Positions 30,892 through 38,980 of a stretch of 64,000 bases of DNA are shown piece by piece (position 1 is the stretch's first letter; each line of letters opens with the position of its first letter). The stretch spans positions 18,446 to 82,445 of the forward strand of contig NCGF01000015.1 in NCBI GenBank assembly GCA_002281485.1, given 5' to 3'. The notes beneath the pieces are model-generated. The model saw nothing but the letters and a program-made list of their open reading frames with translations. It was not told where the DNA came from and made no database searches. Source of the stretch: Sphingomonas sp. 28-66-16 (GTDB lineage: Bacteria > Pseudomonadota > Alphaproteobacteria > Sphingomonadales > Sphingomonadaceae). The position numbers were made by a program, and so were the translations under genes.

Positions 30892-32136
30892 ATGCTCGAT
30901 ATCAAGTTCATCGTGAACAACGCCGACGATGTAGCCCGCAACGCCAAGGCGCGCGGTTACGACGTCGATGTCGATGCGATCATCGCGCTCGATCAGGATC
31001 GCCGCACGCTGATCGTCGAGATCGAGGAACGGCGCAAGGAAAGCAAGGCGCTGGCGGCGAAGAGCGGCGCCGGCGCGGTCGATCCCGATTCCATCCGCGC
31101 CCGCGCCCGCGCGATCAAGGAGGCAATCTCGCAGGGCGAGGCACGTCTGCGCGAGATCGAAGACGATCTCAACGATCGGCTCGCCCGCGTACCGAACATG
31201 CTCGATCCGCGCGTGCCGATGGGCAGTGAGGATGATTTCACCCTGTTCCGCGAATGGGGCACCCCGCGCCGGTTCGATTTCACGCCGCGCTCGCACGAGG
31301 ATGTCGCCGAAGGGCTCGACATGCTCGACATCGCCCGCGGCGTTTCGGTCGCCGGCAGCCGATTCTACGTGCTGAAGAACGATGCGGTGCGGTTGCGCTA
31401 TGCGATGATCGGGCTGTGGCAGGCGATGGTCGCCGATGCGCCGTGGCAACTCGTCAGCCCGCCGCTGCTGGCGCGCCCCGAAACGCTTTTCACCGCCGGC
31501 TACACGCCGTTCGCGTCAAAGGAAAACTACAAGATCGAGGACAGCAACCTGTCGCTGATCGGCACTAGCGAACAGGCGATCCTGGGCTTTCACATCGACG
31601 AGATTCTCGAATCGCTGCCGCTGCTCTACATGGGCGACAGCATGTGCTTCCGCACGGAGGCGGGCGCCGCCGGCCGCGATACGCGCGGGATCATCCGCGT
31701 CCATCAGTTCTTCAAGCTCGAGCAGGTGGTTTTCTGCCGGCCCGAGGAATCGGAGCATTGGCATCTGCAATGCCTCGCCAACGAGGAGCGCTTCCTCCAG
31801 CTGCTCGACATCCCCTATCGCGTGATCGTCTGCTCGTCGGGCGACATCGCCGCACCCGGGCATTTCAAATACGACATCGAAGCCTGGATGCCCGGCCAGG
31901 ATCGTTATCGCGAGGTGACCTCGAACACCAATCTCACCGATTTCCAGACGCGGCGCGGCAATATCCGCTGGCGCGACGAGGACGGCAAGCGAGTCTATCC
32001 GCACACGATCTCGGCGACCGGCTTTTGCGATCGCCACCTGCTCGCATTGCTCGAAACGCACCAGAATGAAGACGGCTCGCTGACGATTCCGCCGGCTTTG
32101 GTGCCCTATATGGGTGGGGTCGAGCGGATCGGCTGA
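30892..32136 (+). CDS. serS: Seryl-tRNA synthetase-like protein with unusual catalytic motifs
   Basis: The protein has 414 residues with the SerRS layout: an N-terminal coiled-coil arm for tRNA-Ser (residues 1-100) and a class II catalytic core. Motif 2 is intact (MCFRTEAGAAGRDTRGIIR, 251-269, then HQFFKLE). Other positions deviate from bacterial SerRS. The serine-site TAEV is GTSEQ (224-228), the stretch before it is EDSNLSLIG instead of the usual LIPT, and motif 3 reads HTISATGFCDRHLLALLETHQ where [22 protein letters not shown]-like sequence is expected; the motif 3 arginine (R381) is kept. It could be the cell's only SerRS of a divergent type or a second, specialised or inhibitor-resistant copy. 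Confidence 0.85.
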   Translation: MLDIKFIVNNADDVARNAKARGYDVDVDAIIALDQDRRTLIVEIEERRKESKALAAKSGAGAVDPDSIRARARAIKEAISQGEARLREIEDDLNDRLARVPNMLDPRVPMGSEDDFTLFREWGTPRRFDFTPRSHEDVAEGLDMLDIARGVSVAGSRFYVLKNDAVRLRYAMIGLWQAMVADAPWQLVSPPLLARPETLFTAGYTPFASKENYKIEDSNLSLIGTSEQAILGFHIDEILESLPLLYMGDSMCFRTEAGAAGRDTRGIIRVHQFFKLEQVVFCRPEESEHWHLQCLANEERFLQLLDIPYRVIVCSSGDIAAPGHFKYDIEAWMPGQDRYREVTSNTNLTDFQTRRGNIRWRDEDGKRVYPHTISATGFCDRHLLALLETHQNEDGSLTIPPALVPYMGGVERIG

Positions 32137-32202
32137 CCGCGGGGTTGACGAGGGGGAGGATCGGGATGCGTGGGCCCACCAGCACGACCTCGGATCAGCA
32201 CC

Positions 32203-32745
32203 TTAGAACGGATTGATCGAATATCCCTGCTGCTGCAGCAACGCGAGCGCGGTCATTGCCGAAAGCGCCATCTTCACCCCCGGCAAGACATCCGCCTTGG
32301 CGATCGACGCGGCGGCGGCGCTTTGCCCGCACAGCCAGATGTCGACGCCATGGGCGGTCAATGCGGCAATCGCCGCCGCGCTGCCATTGGCGGCGCCGTT
32401 GTTGCGCTGGGCATAGGGGCCTGCCTTCAGAAGATCCGTCGAGGCCGGCCCATGAACAACGATGGCGACATGGATATTGGCGAGCGGCACGCCGGCTTCG
32501 ACATGCATGTTGATGAATCGCGCGGCCGACTCGATCGCTCGGCTGAGCTCGCCGGGCTTGGCCTTTTCCGAGACGTTGAAGGCGACATGGAACACCGTCG
32601 TCGGCGGGAGCGGCATATCGCTGTCCACCGAGGCGACATCGCCAAATTCGGCAAACACGGGTCCGGGGTGAAATCCGGTGCGCGGCGCCGCGCTCGCTTC
32701 GATCGGCAGCAGTAGCAGGGCAAGCAGAATCGGCAGTTTCGTCAT
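32203..32745 (-). CDS. Exported DsrE-family protein
   Basis: The protein has 180 residues from ATG 32745 with AGGAG upstream, giving a Sec signal MTKLPILLALLLLPIEASA. The mature part has the DsrE/DsrF-like fold: a strand TVFHVAFNVS, a helix ending in INMHVEAGV, IHVAIVVHGPAS, and IWLCGQSAA with the conserved cysteine, then an amphipathic C-terminal helix. Periplasmic DsrE-like proteins are widespread and uncharacterised; a sulfur-relay role is not demonstrated. It is convergent with the serS-like gene. Confidence 0.82.
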   Translation of the reverse strand: MTKLPILLALLLLPIEASAAPRTGFHPGPVFAEFGDVASVDSDMPLPPTTVFHVAFNVSEKAKPGELSRAIESAARFINMHVEAGVPLANIHVAIVVHGPASTDLLKAGPYAQRNNGAANGSAAAIAALTAHGVDIWLCGQSAAAASIAKADVLPGVKMALSAMTALALLQQQGYSINPF

Positions 32746-32880
32746 GGCAGCCAGTGCTCCTGATGAATCGCTATCCGCTGCCTCTATACACGCGTGCCGG
32801 GCCAGCGCGAGAGCATCACGATTGCCGATCAACGCACGGCGATGCCACCTGGCCCATGAGCTGGGCCCGATGAGCCGGCC

Positions 32881-33372
32881 CTATGAAGGGCAGCGCGGAT
32901 CACCCGGACAATCAGGCAGGCGCGCCAGCGTGGCGGCATCGGGCTCGAGCGGCCCCGAGCCCCGCTGCCCGCCGTTCAAGCCCGTGCCCGAGATCACAAG
33001 CGACCCGTCGTTGGCGATGCGGAGCGTGGTCGAGCAGGCCAGGGACATCGGCTTGATCTCGCTGCAGGCGATCCAGATCTGCGGCCGGCCGGCCGCGCTC
33101 ACCCGGACCTTCTTGCGCACCAGATCCCAGGCGAAGACGCGCCCCGCAGGATTGCCGAGCTTGCTCGTCCCGCCGAACAAAAAGGCGCGATCGGCGCGGA
33201 ACAGCGGCGTATCACCATCGTCATAAGCGACGACCTTGGAATCGGTGAAGGTGATCAGCTGATCGGGCCCGCCGGCGAACTGGACGACGCTCAGCGAAAA
33301 GGCCTGGGCGATCGCCGCCGCCGGCAGCGCGCAAACCCCGACCGCGATCCCGAAACGCATCAGCCATGCCAT
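32881..33372 (-). CDS. Secreted hypothetical protein
   Basis: The protein has 163 residues from ATG 33372, where GAGGGG is well placed and a Sec signal follows (MAWLMRFGIAVGVCALPAAAIAQ). The mature domain appears beta-rich (LSVVQFAGGPDQLITFTDSK, RADRAFLFGGTSKLG, RVFAWDLVRKKVRV) with two or more cysteines (WIACSEI, SLACSTT, CPGDPRCPS) suited to disulfides. I do not recognise the family. It diverges from the membrane protein gene at 33463. Confidence 0.65.
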   Translation of the reverse strand: MAWLMRFGIAVGVCALPAAAIAQAFSLSVVQFAGGPDQLITFTDSKVVAYDDGDTPLFRADRAFLFGGTSKLGNPAGRVFAWDLVRKKVRVSAAGRPQIWIACSEIKPMSLACSTTLRIANDGSLVISGTGLNGGQRGSGPLEPDAATLARLPDCPGDPRCPS

Positions 33373-33462
33373 GATTGATCCCCTCTCGACGCCAAGCAGC
33401 AATTTCCTTACGCGTGATGGCCAGGCGCAACAAGCAAACGGGATAAGGGAAATTGTCGGGCG

Positions 33463-34218
33463 ATGCTTGATGACGTGGCCGAGCTTCTCGGCGCCGCCGA
33501 CGAGGATGGGCCCGACACGCCGGAGGAGCGCGAGCGCAAGGCGTGGCATCGACGGATCACGATCGGCGCCGCCGGCTTCTTCCTCGCGGTGATGCTGGCC
33601 GCGATCAACGCCATCTCGGCCATACGTGGTTCGGTGATCGTCGTGCAGCCGCCAGAGCAGGTGATCCTCTATCGCGATGGCGACGACGACAAGGCCGTGC
33701 TGACGATGGCGATGCGACTCGCGATGATCAACGCCGCCGGCGCCGAGCATGGCGATGTGCTGATGGAGGCAACGATCACGCCGATGAAGGGCGGCCCCGC
33801 GTTCAAATTCGCCGGCTCGGTCAAGCCCGTCTTCACCAATGATCCCGATGCCGCCAGCAAGTGCGAGATCGGCGCGCGCTGCGTCACGCTACCCGGCCTG
33901 CTCGCGATCGAGCAGGGCGACGACATCATCGACATTCCCGGCGGTTCGGTGCGCTCGCCCTATCTCGCTTATCCGGTGACCGATTGGAATTGCGAGGGCG
34001 ATGCCAAGCAATGCGGGCGCTTCACCAATTTCGACCACGCCATCGCGGCGATCGCGCGGGGGGAGGGCGAATTCACCGTCAACGTCAATTTTTACAGCGA
34101 CGGCAAGCGCCGCATCATCTGCCAGGGGCGCGCGATCGACCTCGCCTATCTTCGCAAGACCGGCTGGATGACGATCGGCTGCAAACAGACGAAGATCACC
34201 GGCGCGCCCGTTTTCTGA
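33463..34218 (+). CDS. Single-pass membrane protein with cysteine-rich exterior, unknown function
   Basis: The protein has 251 residues. It has an acidic cytoplasmic N-terminus (1-30), one transmembrane helix (about 33-55, GAAGFFLAVMLAAINAIS) and a large exported domain. That domain contains cysteine pairs (KCEIGARC, NCEGDAKQC) and two later cysteines (IICQG, IGCKQ), which suggests disulfides. No family is recognised. It converges on the tpsB gene (18 bases between the stops) and diverges from the secreted hypothetical gene at 32881. Confidence 0.6.
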   Translation: MLDDVAELLGAADEDGPDTPEERERKAWHRRITIGAAGFFLAVMLAAINAISAIRGSVIVVQPPEQVILYRDGDDDKAVLTMAMRLAMINAAGAEHGDVLMEATITPMKGGPAFKFAGSVKPVFTNDPDAASKCEIGARCVTLPGLLAIEQGDDIIDIPGGSVRSPYLAYPVTDWNCEGDAKQCGRFTNFDHAIAAIARGEGEFTVNVNFYSDGKRRIICQGRAIDLAYLRKTGWMTIGCKQTKITGAPVF

Positions 34219-34235
34219 GGGCGGCGGCGCCGCGC

Positions 34236-36128
34236 CTATCGCCGGCGCAGGAGCGCGAGCGGATGAAGGGTGACGCGGAATTGAAACCCCCGATCCTGCA
34301 GGTCGCGGCTGCCGACCTGGGGCGCGTCGATCAGCGCATAGGCATAACTGACCCGAGCCGTGATCGCGTCAGCGGGCACCCAGGCAAGGCCGGCACCGAC
34401 GCTGGCGAGCCGATCGGGCCGTGGCTGGGGATCGCGGGCATTGCCCAGCACCGCGCCGTCGACGAATGCCGACACCCCGAAAGCTGCGAGATTGACGCCA
34501 TGGGCGTCGGCTCCGCGGCCCGAGAGCGACACCGGCTGATAGAGTTCGACCGAACCGATCAGCCCGCGGTCGACCAGCGCCAGCGTCTCGCGATAGCCCC
34601 GCACCGTCGCGTCGCCGCCTGCCGCCAGTCGCTCCCCCGAATAAAGCAGCCCTTCAGCCCATTGTCCGGTCAGTCGCAACCGCACTTCGAGCCCGTCGCT
34701 GGTCAGCCGGCGGGCATGGCTCGCCTGCACCAGCAGCGCGCGAAAATCGGTGGTCGGCACGCGATCGAGCAGCGCGGCAGCATCGACGGGGTTGGTGGGG
34801 ATGACGCGCGATCCGGCCAGCCCCTGCGTGAATGTCACCGACAGCGCGGTCACCTGGGATATCCCGCGCTCGACCCAGTCGCCGACCAGCCGCAGCGCGG
34901 TATAGTCTGACCGGCCGTCGACCGCACCGGGCGAGAAGGAAAAGGGCTGGCCGAGCAGGAACGTCGCGGTCTCGCGGTGGGCCAGGCGCACGCCCACCGA
35001 GATGCTCCGCGCCGCCCGCCAGCCGCCCGCCGGGCGCGGGGTCAACGGGCGGAGGACCAGCGTCTGGTCGAGCCCAGCCTCGACGTTCCAGTCGCGCGCG
35101 CTGATATCGAGCGGCACCAACGGGCGATCGACCACCGACGCCAGATTATAGCCGCCGCGCATCAGGAAATTGGTCCGCGTGCCGAAGATCGGCGTCTGAT
35201 AGCTCGCCGAGGCATCGGGCTGGCCGGCGGTGATCCCTGCCTCGGCGCTGGCCAGATCGCCGGCGGTGATCAGGTTGCGGATCGATCCGCCGATCGCACC
35301 GCGCTGGGCGCCGACGGCGGGGGAGCGACTGTTGGCGACGCTCGCGTAGAGATCGATCCGGGGTGCCGGATCGACCGTCAGCGCCAGTGTCGCCTCGCCC
35401 GGGCGGGCGCCGGGCCGCAGATCGGCGCGCACGGTGGCAATCGCCGGATTCTCGGACAGCAAGCGAAAGGCACGCTCGATCGAGAGCGCGTTGAGCGGCA
35501 CCTCGCGGGCTGCCTGCATGCGATCGGTGACAAAGCCCGAGGTCAGCCCGCGCGCGCCGCCCGCCCCCCAGCGCACGATCACCGGCGAAGCGTCGCCATC
35601 GGCGGTCAGCCGACCGAACACCAGCACGAGGTGGAGCACCCCGCCATCAACCAGCGCGCCGCCGGTGATCCGCACGCCCGAATTGATATAGCCGTTGCGA
35701 ACGAAGGCGAGGTTGATGAGCTGGATCAGCGCCGTCGTCCGATCGAGCGGCATTCGCGCGCCGATCAGGCCGTTGAGGGCGAACTGGTGCTTGACCCACG
35801 CCGCGTCGAAGCCGCGGCTTGGCGGTTGTTCGAGCGTGAGCCCGGTCACCGGATCAGGCGTCGGCGCCCAATCGGCAGCCGCGGGCGCGCTGCCCGGCCC
35901 GCCCGCAACATCGACATCGGCGATCACGATTCCGGCATCGTCGACGGCCGGCACGGTGGCTGCAGGCGCATCGATCGGCGGCACCAAGGCTGGCGCCGGC
36001 CTGGAAAAGGCCGGCAGCGTCGGCGCCGTCGCGCCCGGCCCGGTTCGGTCGCCGGGCGCCTCGGGCCGTTGCTGCGCCTGGGCCTCGGTCGCGCAAAGCG
36101 CGGCCGATACGACGATGGTCCTGAGCAT
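34236..36128 (-). CDS. Two-partner secretion transporter (TpsB, ShlB/FhaC family)
   Basis: This is the outer-membrane pore that secretes the TpsA exoprotein encoded just upstream. It has 630 residues from ATG 36128, with a signal sequence (MLRTIVVSAALCATEAQA) and a Pro/Ala-rich linker. POTRA domains follow (one includes FVRNGYINSGVRI and the next NALSIERAFRLLSENPAI), and a C-terminal 16-strand-type barrel contains the conserved VRGYRE of loop L6 (about residue 510). A GTG at 36143 would overlap the exoprotein stop (GTGA) and is an alternative start five codons upstream. It is the last gene of the CHAT-TpsA-TpsB operon. Confidence 0.9.
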   Translation of the reverse strand: MLRTIVVSAALCATEAQAQQRPEAPGDRTGPGATAPTLPAFSRPAPALVPPIDAPAATVPAVDDAGIVIADVDVAGGPGSAPAAADWAPTPDPVTGLTLEQPPSRGFDAAWVKHQFALNGLIGARMPLDRTTALIQLINLAFVRNGYINSGVRITGGALVDGGVLHLVLVFGRLTADGDASPVIVRWGAGGARGLTSGFVTDRMQAAREVPLNALSIERAFRLLSENPAIATVRADLRPGARPGEATLALTVDPAPRIDLYASVANSRSPAVGAQRGAIGGSIRNLITAGDLASAEAGITAGQPDASASYQTPIFGTRTNFLMRGGYNLASVVDRPLVPLDISARDWNVEAGLDQTLVLRPLTPRPAGGWRAARSISVGVRLAHRETATFLLGQPFSFSPGAVDGRSDYTALRLVGDWVERGISQVTALSVTFTQGLAGSRVIPTNPVDAAALLDRVPTTDFRALLVQASHARRLTSDGLEVRLRLTGQWAEGLLYSGERLAAGGDATVRGYRETLALVDRGLIGSVELYQPVSLSGRGADAHGVNLAAFGVSAFVDGAVLGNARDPQPRPDRLASVGAGLAWVPADAITARVSYAYALIDAPQVGSRDLQDRGFQFRVTLHPLALLRRR

Positions 36129-36139
36129 TGTCGCGGTGG

Positions 36140-38980
36140 TCACTGTTTGCAAACCGTCCAGCTGGTCAGCGCGCCGGCGACGGTCGACGCGGCGGCGCCG
36201 TCGGGGGCGGCGATGCCGGCATAGGGCCCGGTCGGACGCAGATTGAGCTGGTTGGTGCCGCCGCGCCGCGTTGCCGCGCACTGGCCGCGCAGCACCGACG
36301 ACGCATCGAGGAACGACAGATCGACTGGCGCGGCGCCGGTCGAAAGATCGCCGACCTGGCTGTCGACGAGCAGCAGCCCGTCCACCGACAACAGGTTGAG
36401 CCGATCCGACGAGCGGATGTAGAAATCGGACTGGATCAGCACATCGGCGCCGAATGCCTCGCCCAGCGCCAGAATCTGGCCGCCATCAGAGAGGATCAGA
36501 TAGGGGCTGGCGATCGTGATGATGCCACCGGTGCCCGGCCCCGACGACGTCGTGATGACCCCCGATTGCGCCGCGCCGCGCAGCAACAGCGTCCCCGTGC
36601 GTGGCATCAGCAGCGTGATGTCGCCCGCCGGGCCAGCGATCGAATTGGTCGAGATCGCGGCGCCATCGCGCAGCTCGACGCGGCCGGCGTCGATCAGGAT
36701 GCCCCCCGCAAGCCCGCCCCGATCGGATAGATTCTCGCTGGTGATTTCCGATCCCGCGCCGCGCGCGATCAGCGTGCCCACCGTCAGCAGGATCGCGCCG
36801 GCCGGATCCGGATTGAACGACGTGCTTTCGATCCGACCACCGTTGACGATCTCGATCGTGTCGGCGGTGATGTCGATCCCACCCGCCGTCCCCGCCACCG
36901 CGCCGGTCGCTGCCGAGGCGATTTCGGCGCCGTCGAGCACCAGTGATTTGGCCTTGATCGCGATCTCGCCGGCAAATCCCGTATTGGCCACGCTGGTGCT
37001 GATCGAAGGTGCGTCCGCGGGGCCGAGATACAACCGGTTCGCCTCGATCGACACGCTGCCGGCATCGCCCGTCGCCGCTGCGCCGGTCTGCGCGGACGTG
37101 ATCCGCGCGCCGCCGGTGATCGCGATGTCGAGCGGCCCGTCGCCCGAAGGTTCGATGAGGATGTCCCCCGCCCGCCCGGTCGAAAAGGTCTCCGAACTGA
37201 TCCGGCTGCCGCTCGAAAGATCGATCGAATGCGCGCTGATCTGGATCAGACCCGCGATTCCCGAACCCCGCGTCGAGGTGGCGATCTCGCCGGTATTGCG
37301 CAGGGTGAGGTCCCCGGCCTGTACGACGATGATGCCCGCCGCCCCGGTGCCGCCGAGCGCGGCGCTGTTGAGCGCGCCATCGTCGATGAGCAGGTGATCG
37401 GCATTCACGACCAGCGTCCCGCCCTGCCCCGATCCCTCGGTCACCGACGAGATCTCGCTGCCCGACAGGATCCGCAAGGTCTTCGCGTAGATCCCGACCT
37501 CGCCCGCGCCGCTACTCTGGCCGCCGATCGAATCGGCGGCGATGCTCGATCCGTTGCGCAGCTCGATCGTGTCCGCAGCGACACCCACATAGCCGCCATA
37601 TCCCGCGCCCAGATTGGACGAGGTGATGCGGGCGCCGTGATCGAGCGCGACGGTCTTGGCGAGAATCGAGACGGTCCCCGCGTCGCCCGTCGCGCTCGAT
37701 TCGGCTTCGGACGCGATCAGCCCGCCGTTCATCGTCAGCGAGCCGGTGTCGATCAGCAGATCGCCGCCGTTCCCCGCGCCGAAGGTGGTCGAATCGATCA
37801 TCCCGCCAGAGGTGATCGCGATGCTGTCGGCAGCGATGTCGATACTGCCCGATCGCGAATTGCCATAGGCAGACGAGACGATCGACGCGTCGGTTGCGAT
37901 CAGCAGTGAGCCGGTGCGGATGCGGATGTCGCCGGCATTGCCCATCGCCCCGGGCAGCGCCTGCGAGCTGATCTGGCTGGTGTCGGACATCATGATCCGC
38001 AGCGCGTCGATATCGACGACGGCGGCGTTACCGATCCCGGGCGCAAAGCTGCCGAGATAGGTCTGGTTGGCGCCGCCGGCGCTGCCGCGCAGGATCAGAT
38101 CGCCGACCAGCAGGTGGAGGCCAGCGGCACTCCGGTCGTTGGAATCCGAGGCGAAGATCGAACTGGTCAGCGTCATCCGCGCGGCAGCGGCACGGACCCG
38201 GCCGGACTGGCTCGCGCTGGGCTGGACGCTGACGAAGCTGTCAGTGAACGACAGGTTCCCGCTCGTGAACCGCGCCGCGAGTGGCTGATCGAGCGCCACT
38301 TCGGCGCTGGCGGTGCCGAGCGCGACAAGATCGAGCGCGCCGGGGACGAAGGTCGATCGGTCGATGCTGATATTGGCCGCGCTGAGCGACAGGCCGGTAT
38401 CGGCGCCGACGAAGCCGTCGCCGGCGCCGACGATGCTGATATCCCCCTGGGCGCCGAGAAAGCCGAACGCGGCAGGCGCGGCCATCGAAAAGCTCGAGCC
38501 GCCGGGGGTCGTCACCCCGAACACGCCGCCATCGGCAAAGCGCAGGCTGCTCGCGGTCGAGAAATAGGCCGCATTGGGCACCGCGACCGACGCATTGGCG
38601 CCGAAGATGATTCCGGCCGGATTGATGAAGAAGAAATTGGCGCGATCAAGGCCTTGGGTGGCGATCGTACCGTCGATCGTCGAGATGCTGCCACCGGTGA
38701 TGCGATTGATGACGTTGGCGATGCTGCCGCCGTCACCGCCCGATCGCACCCATAAGGCGGTGTCGCCCGTCCCGAGCGAAAAACGCGCAAAACTGTGAAA
38801 CAGATTGTCGCCGACGCGGCGACCGCCGTCGATCACCGTGGTGGTGCCCGTGGTCGTCGCGGTGGTGCCGGTGGTGAGCGCAGGCGGCGCATCGGGCGTG
38901 ATCGCGGTCTGGGCGCCCGCAGGGATCGCCGACAGCAACACGAGCGCGCCCGCGCCCATCCCGATCGCGGCGTGCCTCAT
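36140..38980 (-). CDS. Filamentous haemagglutinin-type TpsA exoprotein
   Basis: The protein has 946 residues from ATG 38980 (MRHAAIGMGAGALVLLSAIPAGAQ, Sec signal). The TPS/haemagglutination activity domain follows at about 35-160: VIDGGRRVGDNLFHSFARFSL, IANVINRITGG, FFINPAGIIFGANA. The rest is a repetitive beta-helix rich in short units of the type 'GNAGDIxIxxxxLxxxxGAxIxSxxxG', ending in a CAATRRGG-containing tail like that of cyanobacterial FHA-like proteins. The likely role is a secreted or surface adhesin. The start overlaps the CHAT gene's stop (ATGA). An in-frame upstream extension overlapping the CHAT gene is rejected for lack of a signal peptide in that form. Confidence 0.9.
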   Translation of the reverse strand: MRHAAIGMGAGALVLLSAIPAGAQTAITPDAPPALTTGTTATTTGTTTVIDGGRRVGDNLFHSFARFSLGTGDTALWVRSGGDGGSIANVINRITGGSISTIDGTIATQGLDRANFFFINPAGIIFGANASVAVPNAAYFSTASSLRFADGGVFGVTTPGGSSFSMAAPAAFGFLGAQGDISIVGAGDGFVGADTGLSLSAANISIDRSTFVPGALDLVALGTASAEVALDQPLAARFTSGNLSFTDSFVSVQPSASQSGRVRAAAARMTLTSSIFASDSNDRSAAGLHLLVGDLILRGSAGGANQTYLGSFAPGIGNAAVVDIDALRIMMSDTSQISSQALPGAMGNAGDIRIRTGSLLIATDASIVSSAYGNSRSGSIDIAADSIAITSGGMIDSTTFGAGNGGDLLIDTGSLTMNGGLIASEAESSATGDAGTVSILAKTVALDHGARITSSNLGAGYGGYVGVAADTIELRNGSSIAADSIGGQSSGAGEVGIYAKTLRILSGSEISSVTEGSGQGGTLVVNADHLLIDDGALNSAALGGTGAAGIIVVQAGDLTLRNTGEIATSTRGSGIAGLIQISAHSIDLSSGSRISSETFSTGRAGDILIEPSGDGPLDIAITGGARITSAQTGAAATGDAGSVSIEANRLYLGPADAPSISTSVANTGFAGEIAIKAKSLVLDGAEIASAATGAVAGTAGGIDITADTIEIVNGGRIESTSFNPDPAGAILLTVGTLIARGAGSEITSENLSDRGGLAGGILIDAGRVELRDGAAISTNSIAGPAGDITLLMPRTGTLLLRGAAQSGVITTSSGPGTGGIITIASPYLILSDGGQILALGEAFGADVLIQSDFYIRSSDRLNLLSVDGLLLVDSQVGDLSTGAAPVDLSFLDASSVLRGQCAATRRGGTNQLNLRPTGPYAGIAAPDGAAASTVAGALTSWTVCKQ

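Noticed and set aside
30736-31449. N-terminal extension of ubiA to 543 codons
   Set aside because: It would run through the promoter and first 186 codons of the serS-like gene; the UbiA family starts at the MTDRTG methionine at 30735.
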